A DNA stretch of 64,000 nt from positions 1-64,000 of the IMG/VR virus record IMGVR_UViG_3300027895_000005; one strand, given 5' to 3'. Under the pieces are notes generated by a model. It was not told the origin of the DNA. It searched no databases and worked only from the letters and a program-made list of their open reading frames with translations. Origin of the DNA: a virus. Positions 33,502 to 42,800 of the stretch are shown piece after piece. Every line of letters begins with the position of its first letter. Positions within the stretch are counted from its first letter, which is position 1. A program made the position numbers and the translations under genes.

Positions 33502-34233
33502 ATGGCATCATTGCAGGCGGTTGCGCCGGTCAAGGTCACGCTGGAGGGTGGTGATCTGGGAGGAGTGAGAACCTTCACCCTCGCCGGGGCGGACGTGCAG
33601 ATCAATCCACGCTATCGAGACGTGATGGGCGGGAACGGCCTTCCCGTGGATCAGGAATATCGCGGTACGGATCTCGTCATCAGCGGGAGTGTCATCCCCT
33701 CGCAGGAGCAACTTGCCGCCGCCGTTCCCGCCGTCCGTCCGGAGATCGCCCTGGCACAAGCCGTGCTTCGTGCCGACTGGCTGGCGGCGTATGCGCTGCG
33801 GGACCTGCTGGCGGAAGCGCCGCCCGGGGAAGCGGCGTGGATTCCGCAGAAGCCGACGCGAGAATGCCTCTACTGCAAGACGACGGAGCAACTGCGAATA
33901 GGTTCCGATGTGGATGATCAGGCGATGAAGATTCGCTGCGCCCGTTGCCGTAGCGTCCACGCCTCCGCTCCGTTGCATCTGTTCTTGACGGCTGCCAGGG
34001 TGTGGGACAAGGCGGATCGCGCCGTTCGCACCTGGGTATTCAATGAGGCGCCGACGCTGCTCCAGTTGCTGTTTGACATGGGCTTCGCCAGTAACTGGAT
34101 AGCCCTGCTGCCGCCGGGAGTCGCGTGGCCAAGCTGGATGGCAGAAGGGTCGGGCAGCCCGAACGAGAAAGACATTGGCGAGGGATGGCGTGTCGTCCTC
34201 GGCTGGCCTGCCAGAGAGGAGGCCGACGTATGA
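33502..34233 (+). CDS. Hypothetical protein, first gene of plus-strand unknown operon
   Basis: A 243-residue protein starting MASLQAVAPVKVTLEGGDLG behind AGAGGGA. The front (residues 1-75) is beta-rich. A helical block follows (AQAVLRADWLAAYALRDLLAEA), then a zinc knuckle pair CLYCKTTEQLR and RCARCRSVH near residues 120-155. A Trp-rich end (WIALLPPGVAWPSW) completes it. The ADWL phrase recalls the ADWLE modules seen in other proteins here. The start of the second gene overlaps its stop. Confidence 0.65.
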   Translation: MASLQAVAPVKVTLEGGDLGGVRTFTLAGADVQINPRYRDVMGGNGLPVDQEYRGTDLVISGSVIPSQEQLAAAVPAVRPEIALAQAVLRADWLAAYALRDLLAEAPPGEAAWIPQKPTRECLYCKTTEQLRIGSDVDDQAMKIRCARCRSVHASAPLHLFLTAARVWDKADRAVRTWVFNEAPTLLQLLFDMGFASNWIALLPPGVAWPSWMAEGSGSPNEKDIGEGWRVVLGWPAREEADV

Positions 34234-34829
34234 GCAACCGCACCACCACCAGACGCTGGCGCATCTACCATGTCCCGGAAGAGGCCGTCCTGTCGCTCTT
34301 CATCGGCCGGCGGACGCCCGAATGCCTCTACCTGCCTGTGCCGACGAACCTGCCGGCTGACGCCGTGGTGCGCGACGTCAAGCACTGCTGGGAGAACAAC
34401 ACCTTCGGCTTTCGCGTGGAAAGCGCGGAGTTCGACGTAGTTGCCGATGGGGACATGACGCCGACGGCCGGCTTGCTCGAATGGGAATCGCTCAAAGTGA
34501 TGCCGGACCCCGGGAGCGCAGACAACCCCATGCGCTACGACCTGCTGGCCGCGGCGATGGACGAGACACAGCACTTGCGTGGGATCTTCGGCGACCTGCG
34601 CAACGACAGTCCGGCGATCAAGGCGGCGTATGAGCAAGGCGTCCAGGAAGAAGGCGAGCGTGTGCTGGGACATCTCAGCGCAGCCATCGGGGACTGGAAG
34701 AAGAGCAACGACAGCGACAAGGGCATCGTCATTGCCGCGCTTTCCATGACGGCGTCCTGTATCACGCATCGAGGCATAACGCGAGAAGAAGCCTTGAGTA
34801 AGCTCGCCCCGTCAGCACGCAACCGGTGA
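34230..34829 (+). CDS. Hypothetical protein, second gene of plus-strand unknown operon
   Basis: A 199-residue protein, MSNRTTTRRWRIYHVPEEAV, overlapping the previous stop (ATGA). An alpha/beta front end (PVPTNLPADAVVRDVKHCW, ESAEFDVVADGDMTPTAG) is followed by a helical end (NSPAIKAAYEQGVQEEG-like, REEALSKLAPSARNR). There are no recognised motifs or membrane segments. Confidence 0.65.
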   Translation: MSNRTTTRRWRIYHVPEEAVLSLFIGRRTPECLYLPVPTNLPADAVVRDVKHCWENNTFGFRVESAEFDVVADGDMTPTAGLLEWESLKVMPDPGSADNPMRYDLLAAAMDETQHLRGIFGDLRNDSPAIKAAYEQGVQEEGERVLGHLSAAIGDWKKSNDSDKGIVIAALSMTASCITHRGITREEALSKLAPSARNR

Positions 34830-34888
34830 AACGCGGCGATGGGCTTGCCAGACACCCTTTACGGTCTGCCGATCGTGGTGGAGGAACC

Positions 34889-35626
34889 GTGATCACTTTC
34901 GATGACCCCGTCCTCATCGCTGGCATGCAGTCGGAATCGCCCCCTGACATGCTCGTGGACTACCTGCAGGACGCTGGATGCGACCTGGGCAACCTGCTGG
35001 CGTTGTTCACAGGCAAGCCGCCACGCTGGGATCACCGCGCCGGGCAGGGCTTGCTGTGCCGCTGGCTGGAGGTGGTGGAAAGGGACAGGACGGTGCGGCG
35101 CACGAAGAAGGGGCCGATTCGCCCGGCTTATGCGGTGGTTGCCGCGATGGCGCCACGAACGCCGAAGCCTCCCGAAGGAGCATGGCGCGACCGCTTCAAT
35201 CGGGGGTATGACAACTTTGGCGAGGTGTCGGCGGATCGCAAGGCGTCGGCCGTGTTCGTCGGCTACCACGAGGCGGAACCTGACGGTTGGGGAATGAGGC
35301 CAGCGTCGCCTCACAGCCTCGCGCTCGACTGTCCCGCATGCCAGGAGAATAAGACGCCTGTTGCCAGGATTGGAACCGTCCCTCTGCTGTCGCAGGACTG
35401 CTACGGCCGCCCCGGGCATATTCTGGCCGGCGCCTGCCCGACGTGTGACACGCTCTTCTGGGTCGCCACGGACGTGCGCCCGGAGATGATCCCGTTCAAG
35501 CGGCGCATCCTGGCGCTGTTCCCTGACGTGATGTGTCCGGTGCTGTGGGCGGACAAGGTGAGGTTCGTCAAGGCGCCGGATCTGATCTCACCTGGAGAGG
35601 AGGAGAGGTTGCGATGGTTGCGATGA
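34889..35626 (+). CDS. Hypothetical protein with N-terminal ADWLE-like module and Zn knuckles
   Basis: A 245-residue protein starting MITFDDPVLIAGMQSESPPD at GTG 34889 behind GGTGGAGG; a GTGA start at 34826 overlapping the upstream stop would add 21 residues. Residues 1-65 (PPDMLVDYLQDAGCDLGNL then CRWLEVV) parallel the TIGR02996-like DWLE pattern in the next gene. Later, CPACQENK and CPTCDTL form a Cys pair, and a Trp-rich segment closes the protein. The function is unknown. Confidence 0.65.
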   Translation: MITFDDPVLIAGMQSESPPDMLVDYLQDAGCDLGNLLALFTGKPPRWDHRAGQGLLCRWLEVVERDRTVRRTKKGPIRPAYAVVAAMAPRTPKPPEGAWRDRFNRGYDNFGEVSADRKASAVFVGYHEAEPDGWGMRPASPHSLALDCPACQENKTPVARIGTVPLLSQDCYGRPGHILAGACPTCDTLFWVATDVRPEMIPFKRRILALFPDVMCPVLWADKVRFVKAPDLISPGEEERLRWLR

Positions 35627-36318
35627 TGCCGCTGCAACGTCCCGACGCCGTCCTGTCCGGCATGGTCGCCGACGCCTGCCGCGATCCCTCGCTCTGGCCG
35701 GTTGCCGTGGACTGGATGGTCGAGGAGAAGACGCCCGTCAGCGACGTGGCGCTGCTCTACGCTGGCTCGCCGCCCGATTATGTGGACGGCCTGCCGCAGA
35801 AGTGGCTGATTCAATGGATGGAGGCGACGGGGGAGAGAAGCCTCGAAGCGCGGTCGATGAAAATGATCGGGAAGTCACTTTGTGGGCAGGTGCCGGGGCA
35901 GATGCTGGACGATATATTCGACGGCCTTCCGGTTCGTCTGTTCTCTTCCGATGCGAGAAATAGTGTTGCGGCAGCGCTTCGCGCAATTAAACGAGGGACG
36001 CTAAACAGTCAACCGTTTCGGTCGCTGAGGTTCAGCCTGGGTGCGAGCATAGGCTTGCTGGACATCGAGCTTGACCGACGGTCAAGCAATGCCAGGCTCA
36101 AGGCGCTGTACGGTAGAGGCTTCCGCCGGGACATGCCTATCGAGGTATGGGAAGACCGCCCAAACCGCTGCATCCAGGTCAGGCAGAGGTTGACCGCCGT
36201 CGAACTGATCCCGCCCGAAGATCTGCGGAATCGGGATGTGCTTGTAATGGGCTCGTCGTGGGCAAACCTGATCCACCTGATTCATGGTCGCCGGCAACCG
36301 TCACTACCTCCCCCCTGA
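35614..36318 (+). CDS. Hypothetical protein with ADWLE-like module
   Basis: A 234-residue protein, MVAMMPLQRPDAVLSGMVAD, overlapping the previous gene by 13 bases behind GGAGAGG. The N-terminus VAVDWMVEEKTPVSDVALLYA resembles the Gemmata-type TIGR02996 repeat-companion core (ADWLEE...A.xxR). It continues with helices (LIQWMEATGERSLEARSMKM) and a C-terminal beta part (NRDVLVMGSSWANLIHLIHG). It aligns by eye with the front of the preceding gene, so they are tandem relatives. Confidence 0.65.
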   Translation: MVAMMPLQRPDAVLSGMVADACRDPSLWPVAVDWMVEEKTPVSDVALLYAGSPPDYVDGLPQKWLIQWMEATGERSLEARSMKMIGKSLCGQVPGQMLDDIFDGLPVRLFSSDARNSVAAALRAIKRGTLNSQPFRSLRFSLGASIGLLDIELDRRSSNARLKALYGRGFRRDMPIEVWEDRPNRCIQVRQRLTAVELIPPEDLRNRDVLVMGSSWANLIHLIHGRRQPSLPPP

Positions 36319-36329
36319 GAGGCAATCAC

Positions 36330-36608
36330 ATGACCGAAAGCGAAGAACGCGCCTACCAGATGGGGCGCAAGGCGTTTGCCCGGACCATCCTCGCTGAGGC
36401 GGTCGCCGAGCTGGGGCACGGCCCAGAGCGTGACGTCGAATCGTGGCGTCTGGAGCGCGCCGACACGGTGGCGATGCTCCGATCCCTCTGCGAGACCTTC
36501 GGCGACAACGACTGGCCCGATAACCTGCATCTGGCCGATGTGATCGACAAGCACCTGGGGCGGCACCTGCACGCAGAGCGCCGGGACCGTTTGGCCGAAA
36601 GCGAGTAA
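36330..36608 (+). CDS. Small hypothetical protein, last gene of plus-strand unknown operon
   Basis: A 92-residue protein, MTESEERAYQMGRKAFARTI, all helical and polar (RERDVESWRLERADTVAML-like, HLADVIDKHLGRHLHAER). It follows the previous gene by 11 bases and GAGAGG. The short 63-base gap to the convergent minus-strand gene at 36672 holds no clear terminator. Confidence 0.65.
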   Translation: MTESEERAYQMGRKAFARTILAEAVAELGHGPERDVESWRLERADTVAMLRSLCETFGDNDWPDNLHLADVIDKHLGRHLHAERRDRLAESE

Positions 36609-36671
36609 CGTTGCCATCCCTTAGCACCTTCGCCACACCTCGGCCATCAGGGAATCCAGGGTGATCCCCCA

Positions 36672-36833
36672 TTACAGTTCGGACTCTTCCCACTGGTCGG
36701 CGGGTATCGCCAGCGTCGTCGCCACGATCCGGCCGCGAGCCTCGACGACTACCTCGGCCGCACCGTCAGGCGTTTCCGGCATCACGGTGATGCACAGATC
36801 CAGCGGGCGGTGGGGAAGCGGGTGCGTTGGCAT
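36672..36833 (-). CDS. Small hypothetical protein
   Basis: A 53-residue protein, MPTHPLPHRPLDLCITVMPE, starting behind GGAGAGGG. Its start overlaps the stop of the 36833-37042 gene (TAATG). It has a strand-rich centre (DGAAEVVVEARGRIVATTLAI) and ends in EESEL. No known family was recognised. Confidence 0.55.
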   Translation of the reverse strand: MPTHPLPHRPLDLCITVMPETPDGAAEVVVEARGRIVATTLAIPADQWEESEL

Positions 36834-37042
36834 TACTGGCCCTCTCCCGCAAACACCCGGAATGTCCCCGTGTAGAGGCAACGGGCATCATCATAGGTGA
36901 TCCTGGCTGACGCGGGAACGATCGAATGGCCGTTCTTTCTGGCGATATCCATTCTCGCGACAAGCTCAGCAGTCAGAGTTCCAAGGGCGTCGCCTGGCGC
37001 GAACTCGCTGACCGTGAGTGTAACCGTCACTTCCTCGCCCAT
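36833..37042 (-). CDS. Small beta protein
   Basis: A 69-residue protein, MGEEVTVTLTVSEFAPGDAL, with strands EVTVTLTVS, VARMDIARKNGHSIVPASARI, RCLYTGTFRVFAG. The first Met at 37042 is supported by the 4-base gap to the 927-residue gene's stop. It is coupled to the next gene. No known family was recognised. Confidence 0.6.
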   Translation of the reverse strand: MGEEVTVTLTVSEFAPGDALGTLTAELVARMDIARKNGHSIVPASARITYDDARCLYTGTFRVFAGEGQ

Positions 37043-37046
37043 CCGT

Positions 37047-39830
37047 TCATCCCTCTCTGGCTGCCCGCACGAAGATCTCCGCGCTCGCCTCATCTCCCTC
37101 CGCCATCGCGGATTCGGCAGCACGGCGGTATCGCAGGGCCATACCGGTGCGGGCGTAGTGGGACGGCGTTGACAGTTCCGACACCTTGACGGACGTCTCA
37201 AAGGGAGGACCGCTTTCCGGCCGCACAATGACACGAGCGACCTTCTCGCCGGTTGTCGGGTCGTTGTGGAAACCGCGGAACTCTGCCGGCATGGATCCGG
37301 CGCGGCCTGTGTAGGTTAACTCCTGACCTACCTTGAAGGAAGCTGAAACCGCCGGTGGTTCCGTAACCCGAATCTGAACCCCACCTTTCCCACTTCCGCC
37401 GGCAAGGCGATCTGCGATGGAGTTGGCTTCCGCAAGCACCTTGTTGATGCTGGCGGCGTTCTTCTGGGTCGCCGCCCATCGCCCCACAGCGTCTACGCGA
37501 TCCTTCAAGGCCTGCGGATCCGCCGTGCCGCTTGCGAGGTCATTGCGGATTGCCTGCAATTCGTCGGAGGCGTCGCGCGATCCACGAAACGCCCTTGGCT
37601 TGTTCGCAGCCGTCGAGGCAGATCCCCCTTCCTGTTGCCGTCCTCTCGCTGCTTCGCGGAAAATGCGTGCCGACGCCTCATCGCCGGAAGCAGCGGCAGA
37701 GGATGCGTGAGACTCGAGGGCGGCGACGTGGGGAGTGGGGATGACCTTCCCCGGCATCTCCAACCCAGCCCGCTTGAACACCCTCTCAACCTGCGCCCGG
37801 TCCAGTTCGCCGACGTTGCCCTTGAGCCATGCCGCCGCCCGCTGGAATTCGCTCGCCCCGGGCGATCCGCGCATCTCGTCGCTGGTCATGGCGCGAGCGA
37901 GACGGCCGACGTGTGCGGGGTCCAGGCCGCGCTCGCTGCCGATGGCTTGCAGGGTGGCGGCGTCAGTGGGGGAGAAACCTTGCGAGACGAGGGCCTTGTG
38001 GGCGTCGGTAGGTGGTGCGGCTGGCGCTGATGCCGCCTCTACAGGTTCCAGATTGGCCAGCCAGTTCTTCAACTCGTCCGGCTCAAGAAGTCTGTGTGGA
38101 CCCTTCTGTTTATCGTCTTCAATGACGGCGTATCCTCGCGCACCAGAACCTTTCCAGTTCTTCGCCTCGATCTCGAATTCCTTCCCTTCGGGGGTGCGCA
38201 CCTTGATTCGGCCGTCACCGTCCTTGCTCGCATCCCAAAGTTGCCTCGCCATTGTTTCCGCGCGAACCCATTGCGGATCAGGCGATTCTTTCCCGTCCCC
38301 CTTGTCGGGTTCAGGTCGTGGCGTTTCGGTTGGTGCGTCGCCGTTTTTCTCCTCTTCCCCTACCTTGACGCCAGCCTTCTCTCGCCGGTCCTGGATCGTG
38401 TACAACCCCTGCAATTCGTCCCATCTGCCCGGCGGCGGACTCGGCTTCTTCCCCTGCGCCTCCAGTTCGGCGATACGTGCCGCGACCTTCGCATCGGGCC
38501 AATTCTGCGCTTTCTCCAGGTCCGCAACCACCCGGGCGCGCAGTTCCGTGGTTGCGGACTTCGAGACGAACACCGACCAGTCCTTCGGGTAAGAGACGGC
38601 GTCGGGAGATTTAGCCTCGCCCTTGTCCTTTTCCTTCTCTTCCCCTCCTCCTTCTACCTCAATCATATGATCCAGACGGGAAAGATTCTCCAGTAATCCG
38701 ATCCGGTGCGGACTGTCCTTCGGCGTTGCGTCCAGCGCCTCGTGCAGGTAGTCCGCGATCTCTTCGAGACGATGAAGCGTCTGCTCGCCGTGCGCGCGGC
38801 GGATGCCGCCCAGGGAAGCCCGGGCCTTGGCCTTGCCCTTCGCGGAGAGTCCCGGAGCCGTGTCTTCGTCATGGAACCACTCCGAACGTTCGGTCAGCGC
38901 ACCCTTGATCTTCTTGCGCAGCTTGTCCTTGTCGGGCGTTCCCCGCTTCGCTCGCTCTTCACGCGCAGCAGCGGATGTGCTGCCCCTGGGCGGGGTGATC
39001 TTATCGACGTAGTAGTGTTTGCCGGCCAGCTTGCCGCTCTTGAACGTCCGCTCGATGGCGCCGGGCGTGCCCTTCTTGACGCGACGGTGCTGGAGGGGTT
39101 CGTCGGGGTCAGGTGATCCACTTGGATCACCTGACCCTCCAACGGAAGGCGTCTCTTCCCCGTCTGCCAGGTCAACCGCCATCCATCGGCCGTCCTGCTT
39201 CTCGACGGCCCAGCCGTGCGGTTCCAGCTCGTCGTTGGCTTCGTCAACCTCGGAGGGTGCAGGCGGCTTGCCGGCGTCGGACAGGGCGTTGTAGAGATTG
39301 GCGTAGAATCGGGCCAAGGTGTGGGCCTCGATCCAACTCCCCCCGGACTGACCAGAGATCTTTGCACCTTCGGGAACGCGCGGCGCCTCGTACCGCAGGG
39401 CGTCGAGGAAGTTGCCGCGAGCGTGCTGCAGGGGTTCTTCTTGCGGATAAAGGAACGGACCCTCTTTGCTGATCGGCGTGCGTCTGAATGCCGCAAAGCC
39501 CTTGCCGCAACGCGAACATTGCGCGCTGCCGCGAAACTGTACCCCCTGTCCAGGAATGCCGGTGTATGCATCCCCGCCGCAATACGGGCACTCGTACACC
39601 CACAGGCGGCGAGGATCGCCCTCTCGTGCGTGCTGCTGCGGCTCGTCAGGTGGCGCAGCCTGCTCCGGATGTAGCAGCGCCGCCGCTTCCTCGTCGCTCA
39701 TCGCGGCAATCCGCGCTGCTTGCTGCTTGGCGATCGCCAAGCCTTGCTCATCCGTGGCATCGAACAAGAGCGCGAGCATGGCGCTCAGTTTCTCGGCGTG
39801 GATGTTGGGTGGTGGTTCCTGTGCGATCAT
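37047..39830 (-). CDS. Large multi-domain late protein with Zn finger
   Basis: A 927-residue protein, MIAQEPPPNIHAEKL. Residues about 77-112 hold CPYCGG and CSRCGKGF, a zinc ribbon. The next 450 residues are low-complexity helices with acidic-basic runs (EEERAKRGTPDKDKLRKKIK), Gly/Ser/Asp linkers and short modules (KSGKLAGKHYYVDKI; EWFHDEDTAPGLSAKGKAKA). The middle (TPEGKEFEIEAKNWKGSGARG) may be an SH3-like fold. The C-terminal 130 residues are again beta (VQIRVTEPPAVSASFKVGQEL, YTGRAGSMPAEFRGFHNDP). It follows the 1,189-residue gene with overlapping stop/start. It may be a virion-injected or internal protein, but this is not shown. Confidence 0.6.
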   Translation of the reverse strand: MIAQEPPPNIHAEKLSAMLALLFDATDEQGLAIAKQQAARIAAMSDEEAAALLHPEQAAPPDEPQQHAREGDPRRLWVYECPYCGGDAYTGIPGQGVQFRGSAQCSRCGKGFAAFRRTPISKEGPFLYPQEEPLQHARGNFLDALRYEAPRVPEGAKISGQSGGSWIEAHTLARFYANLYNALSDAGKPPAPSEVDEANDELEPHGWAVEKQDGRWMAVDLADGEETPSVGGSGDPSGSPDPDEPLQHRRVKKGTPGAIERTFKSGKLAGKHYYVDKITPPRGSTSAAAREERAKRGTPDKDKLRKKIKGALTERSEWFHDEDTAPGLSAKGKAKARASLGGIRRAHGEQTLHRLEEIADYLHEALDATPKDSPHRIGLLENLSRLDHMIEVEGGGEEKEKDKGEAKSPDAVSYPKDWSVFVSKSATTELRARVVADLEKAQNWPDAKVAARIAELEAQGKKPSPPPGRWDELQGLYTIQDRREKAGVKVGEEEKNGDAPTETPRPEPDKGDGKESPDPQWVRAETMARQLWDASKDGDGRIKVRTPEGKEFEIEAKNWKGSGARGYAVIEDDKQKGPHRLLEPDELKNWLANLEPVEAASAPAAPPTDAHKALVSQGFSPTDAATLQAIGSERGLDPAHVGRLARAMTSDEMRGSPGASEFQRAAAWLKGNVGELDRAQVERVFKRAGLEMPGKVIPTPHVAALESHASSAAASGDEASARIFREAARGRQQEGGSASTAANKPRAFRGSRDASDELQAIRNDLASGTADPQALKDRVDAVGRWAATQKNAASINKVLAEANSIADRLAGGSGKGGVQIRVTEPPAVSASFKVGQELTYTGRAGSMPAEFRGFHNDPTTGEKVARVIVRPESGPPFETSVKVSELSTPSHYARTGMALRYRRAAESAMAEGDEASAEIFVRAAREG

Positions 39831-42800
39831 CAGCCGGCCCCTCCAATGGCTTGCTCGATCGGGCCAAGGATCGCCCGGCGAATCGAGTCGATCATCTCAC
39901 CCTTGCCGCCACGAGCCTCAGCGCCTGGCACATTCTTCGCGATCGCTCGCAGGTCGTCGGTGGACCGAGATGCAAGCTGCATCTCATCCAGTTTCGATTC
40001 CACGTCGGCCCTGACGCGAGCCACGTTGCCGGTGTTGATGTGTCCCGCCCTGCCAAGCGCCGTCATCTGGGCGGCCATGTCGTCGTAGAGGCTGCGCGCC
40101 CTGGCGGCGTGTTCGTGGGACGCGGTGGCTGGCGCTGGCGATGGCCCGGGTGTGGGCGTCGCCGGCTGTGCTGGCGTCGGCGGCTTCGCTTCGCCCTTGC
40201 CTGCCAACTTCCCCTCGATCCACTTCGCCACCGCAGCCTTGCCGGTGCGAGGCTGGTCCGCAGCAGGAACGGCGTAGTGATACAACCTGCCCTTCTCTTG
40301 CAGGCTCTGGTCTTGCTGTTCCTGCGTGAGTCGGTGGCTCTCGTTCAGCTTGTGCAACTCGATGAGGCGATGCCGCTTCATCGCCTCGACAACGTGCATG
40401 GCATCACCGGCCGACATTGGCTTGCCGGTTCGCTGCTCATGCAGTCGCTGGATGTTGGCGGCCACGTCCGGCACGGTTAGCGTGAGGCTCTTGTACAGGG
40501 GCGCTTCATCGACGACTTCCGCCACGTCGGCGATATTGTCGCGCAGGAGGCGGTCGCCGTGTGCGGGGTCGATCAGCGTGGTGCGCTCGCCGCCCAGTCC
40601 TTGCGACACCATCAGGCCGTCCTTCTGCGACACGACCTTGCTGCCCGGAGGCGGCTTCAAGCTGGGGGCGGATGGCGAGACGGGCGCGGGCGCGGGCGCT
40701 GCCGGCTTTGGTGGTTGCGGTTGCTCCGCTGCCGGTTGCTCCTGCTTCCGGCTCACATAGTGGATCGGATTTGTCCCGCCGACGTCCATTGCCGCCTGTG
40801 CAAGCTTCGGGTCGGTCTTACCCCGCGCCTCGTGCGTCGTGCCGGTGAGCGTCTTGCCCAGGTGCGGCCGGATGGCGTCGTGCAATTGCTCCCGCGAAAG
40901 GCCGGTCTCCTGCTGGAGCGCGTGGAGCGGAATAAGTCCGCCCGGGTGCCTGTCGTGAAGTTCTTCGACAGCGTCCATCACGGCGCGTTGATGGCCCGTC
41001 TTGACCTCCTCGGGGGTCTTCTCCTTCCGCTTGACCGGCTTGTACATGTCCGATCGCACGTTCAGGCCGTGTACCGTGTCGATGCGGCTCTTGAGTTCGT
41101 TGCGCAGTTTGTCGGTGGTCATCGACTGGCCGCCCTTGAACTTGAGAGCGTCAGCCGAACGCAGGAGATCCGCCTTGCTCATCCCGTCGAGGACGCTGGC
41201 CGCTCCCTTTACATCTTCGGCGGTCCATGAGTCGGGACCGCTGTCCCACATCTTTCCCAGGTGAGCGACGGCGTCGTGGGTTGTGGCGGCGTGGTCGGGT
41301 GCGACAGGCTCGACATGCATAAACGTCTCACGTTCACCCGGTACACCGCGAAGGATGTCTTCAGGCGAATGTTTGCCGGCCAGTAAACCTGCGGCAACCA
41401 GGCGAACCTTGTCATCTCGTCGCAATCCACGCAGGGCGTCGTCGAACTCTCTCCGCGAGGCGTCCACCTTGTTGCGCAGAGCCGGAATGTTGACCATGCC
41501 GCTCGCGTCCTTTGGAGCGTCCTTCATGGCCTCCTGAACGCTCTCTTGCACCTTCGCCAGTCGCTCAGGAGAGGGGCGCGGCTCGCTGTAGACCGGCGTC
41601 TGCTCTGCCCTGCTCCGTTCGGCGTCCGACTTCTCTTGCGCCGACCACTGGCTGGCGTCGTGGGTTGTGGCGGCGTGATCCTTCGCGGCCGGCTTCACCG
41701 CGGGCAGTTCTTGCGGGACGGGCGCGGGGGATTGCTTCAATCCCCCCGCTTCGGCGTCACCTCGTTGGGCGTTTGCGGTTTTTCCTGCTCCTTTTCCGGG
41801 AGGAACTTCCAACTCAGAGGATCGCCCTGCGTGAACCGGCTTTCCCGCACCGGCTTCTCCTCGTCCGGCTGGTTCGTCAACGGTTTGTTCGAGTTCGACA
41901 TGGTAACTCCCGTTCTCGTTCTTGAAGCTCTTGACGCGGAACTTGCTGTTGTGGTTGAGGAGAAGCTCCCACTCCTCCGGGACGACTGCGTAGGGCTTCA
42001 CGTCCAGCCCGTGCCGCGCGGCAATCGTCATGGAAAGCTGATTCTGCTTCCCAAAGCCGAAGTCGCTCCGCGCCAGCTTCTCGTCCGTGGTGGTGGACTG
42101 ATAGCCGGGTAGCTGAATCTCGCCCCCGCCATTCGCTGCCTTTTCTAGTTTACGCAGGAACGTGGCCTTGTCTGCCGACTTCATGCTCTTCATGTCGATG
42201 CCGCGATAGACGTTGACCGGCTTGTCCATTGGTGGAGACTTGGCGAAGGCCTTCTGGAGGTTCTCATGAATACGGCGGATATCCGGATCAGAAGGCTGGC
42301 CACCCTTGTAGAGGGCGCTGTTCAGGTCGCGGAAAACCTCCTCTTCGGAGTACCGCTCCAGAGCATCCTTCTCCCCTGCCTCCAGCGCCGGCCGCGTGAA
42401 GTCGGGCAGGTAAGGCGACGGCGCCATCGCGTGTGGGTCGTCCGACGGCTTCGGCAGGGACGCCGGTTTGAAGCTGGGCCGATCGTCTGGCTTGGCCTCG
42501 GGATGCACCGCAGGCGCTTGCGGCGGCGCAACTGGCTCAGGAGCAGCAACCTCTGGCCGGGCGATTGGGGCTGGTTCAGGCTTCGCTGCTGGCGCTTCGG
42601 CCGGCCTCTGCGGCGCTGGCTGGTTCGCCCCTCCTCGCTTCGCTTCCAGTTTCGCCTTCAACCCCTCGATATCCGTCAGGTCGTGGCCGTGCAGGTCGTC
42701 CCCCAGGATCGCGTGCAACGCTTCGTAGGCTTGCTTGTACCGGGGGTTGGCGTCCGGGGCGGGTTGCGCCTGTGCGCTCGCTGGCGTTGCCTTCTTGCGT

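Noticed and set aside
39112-39472. Short plus-strand frames over the 927-residue gene
   Set aside because: All lack ribosome sites and lie opposite a gene with clear coding structure.
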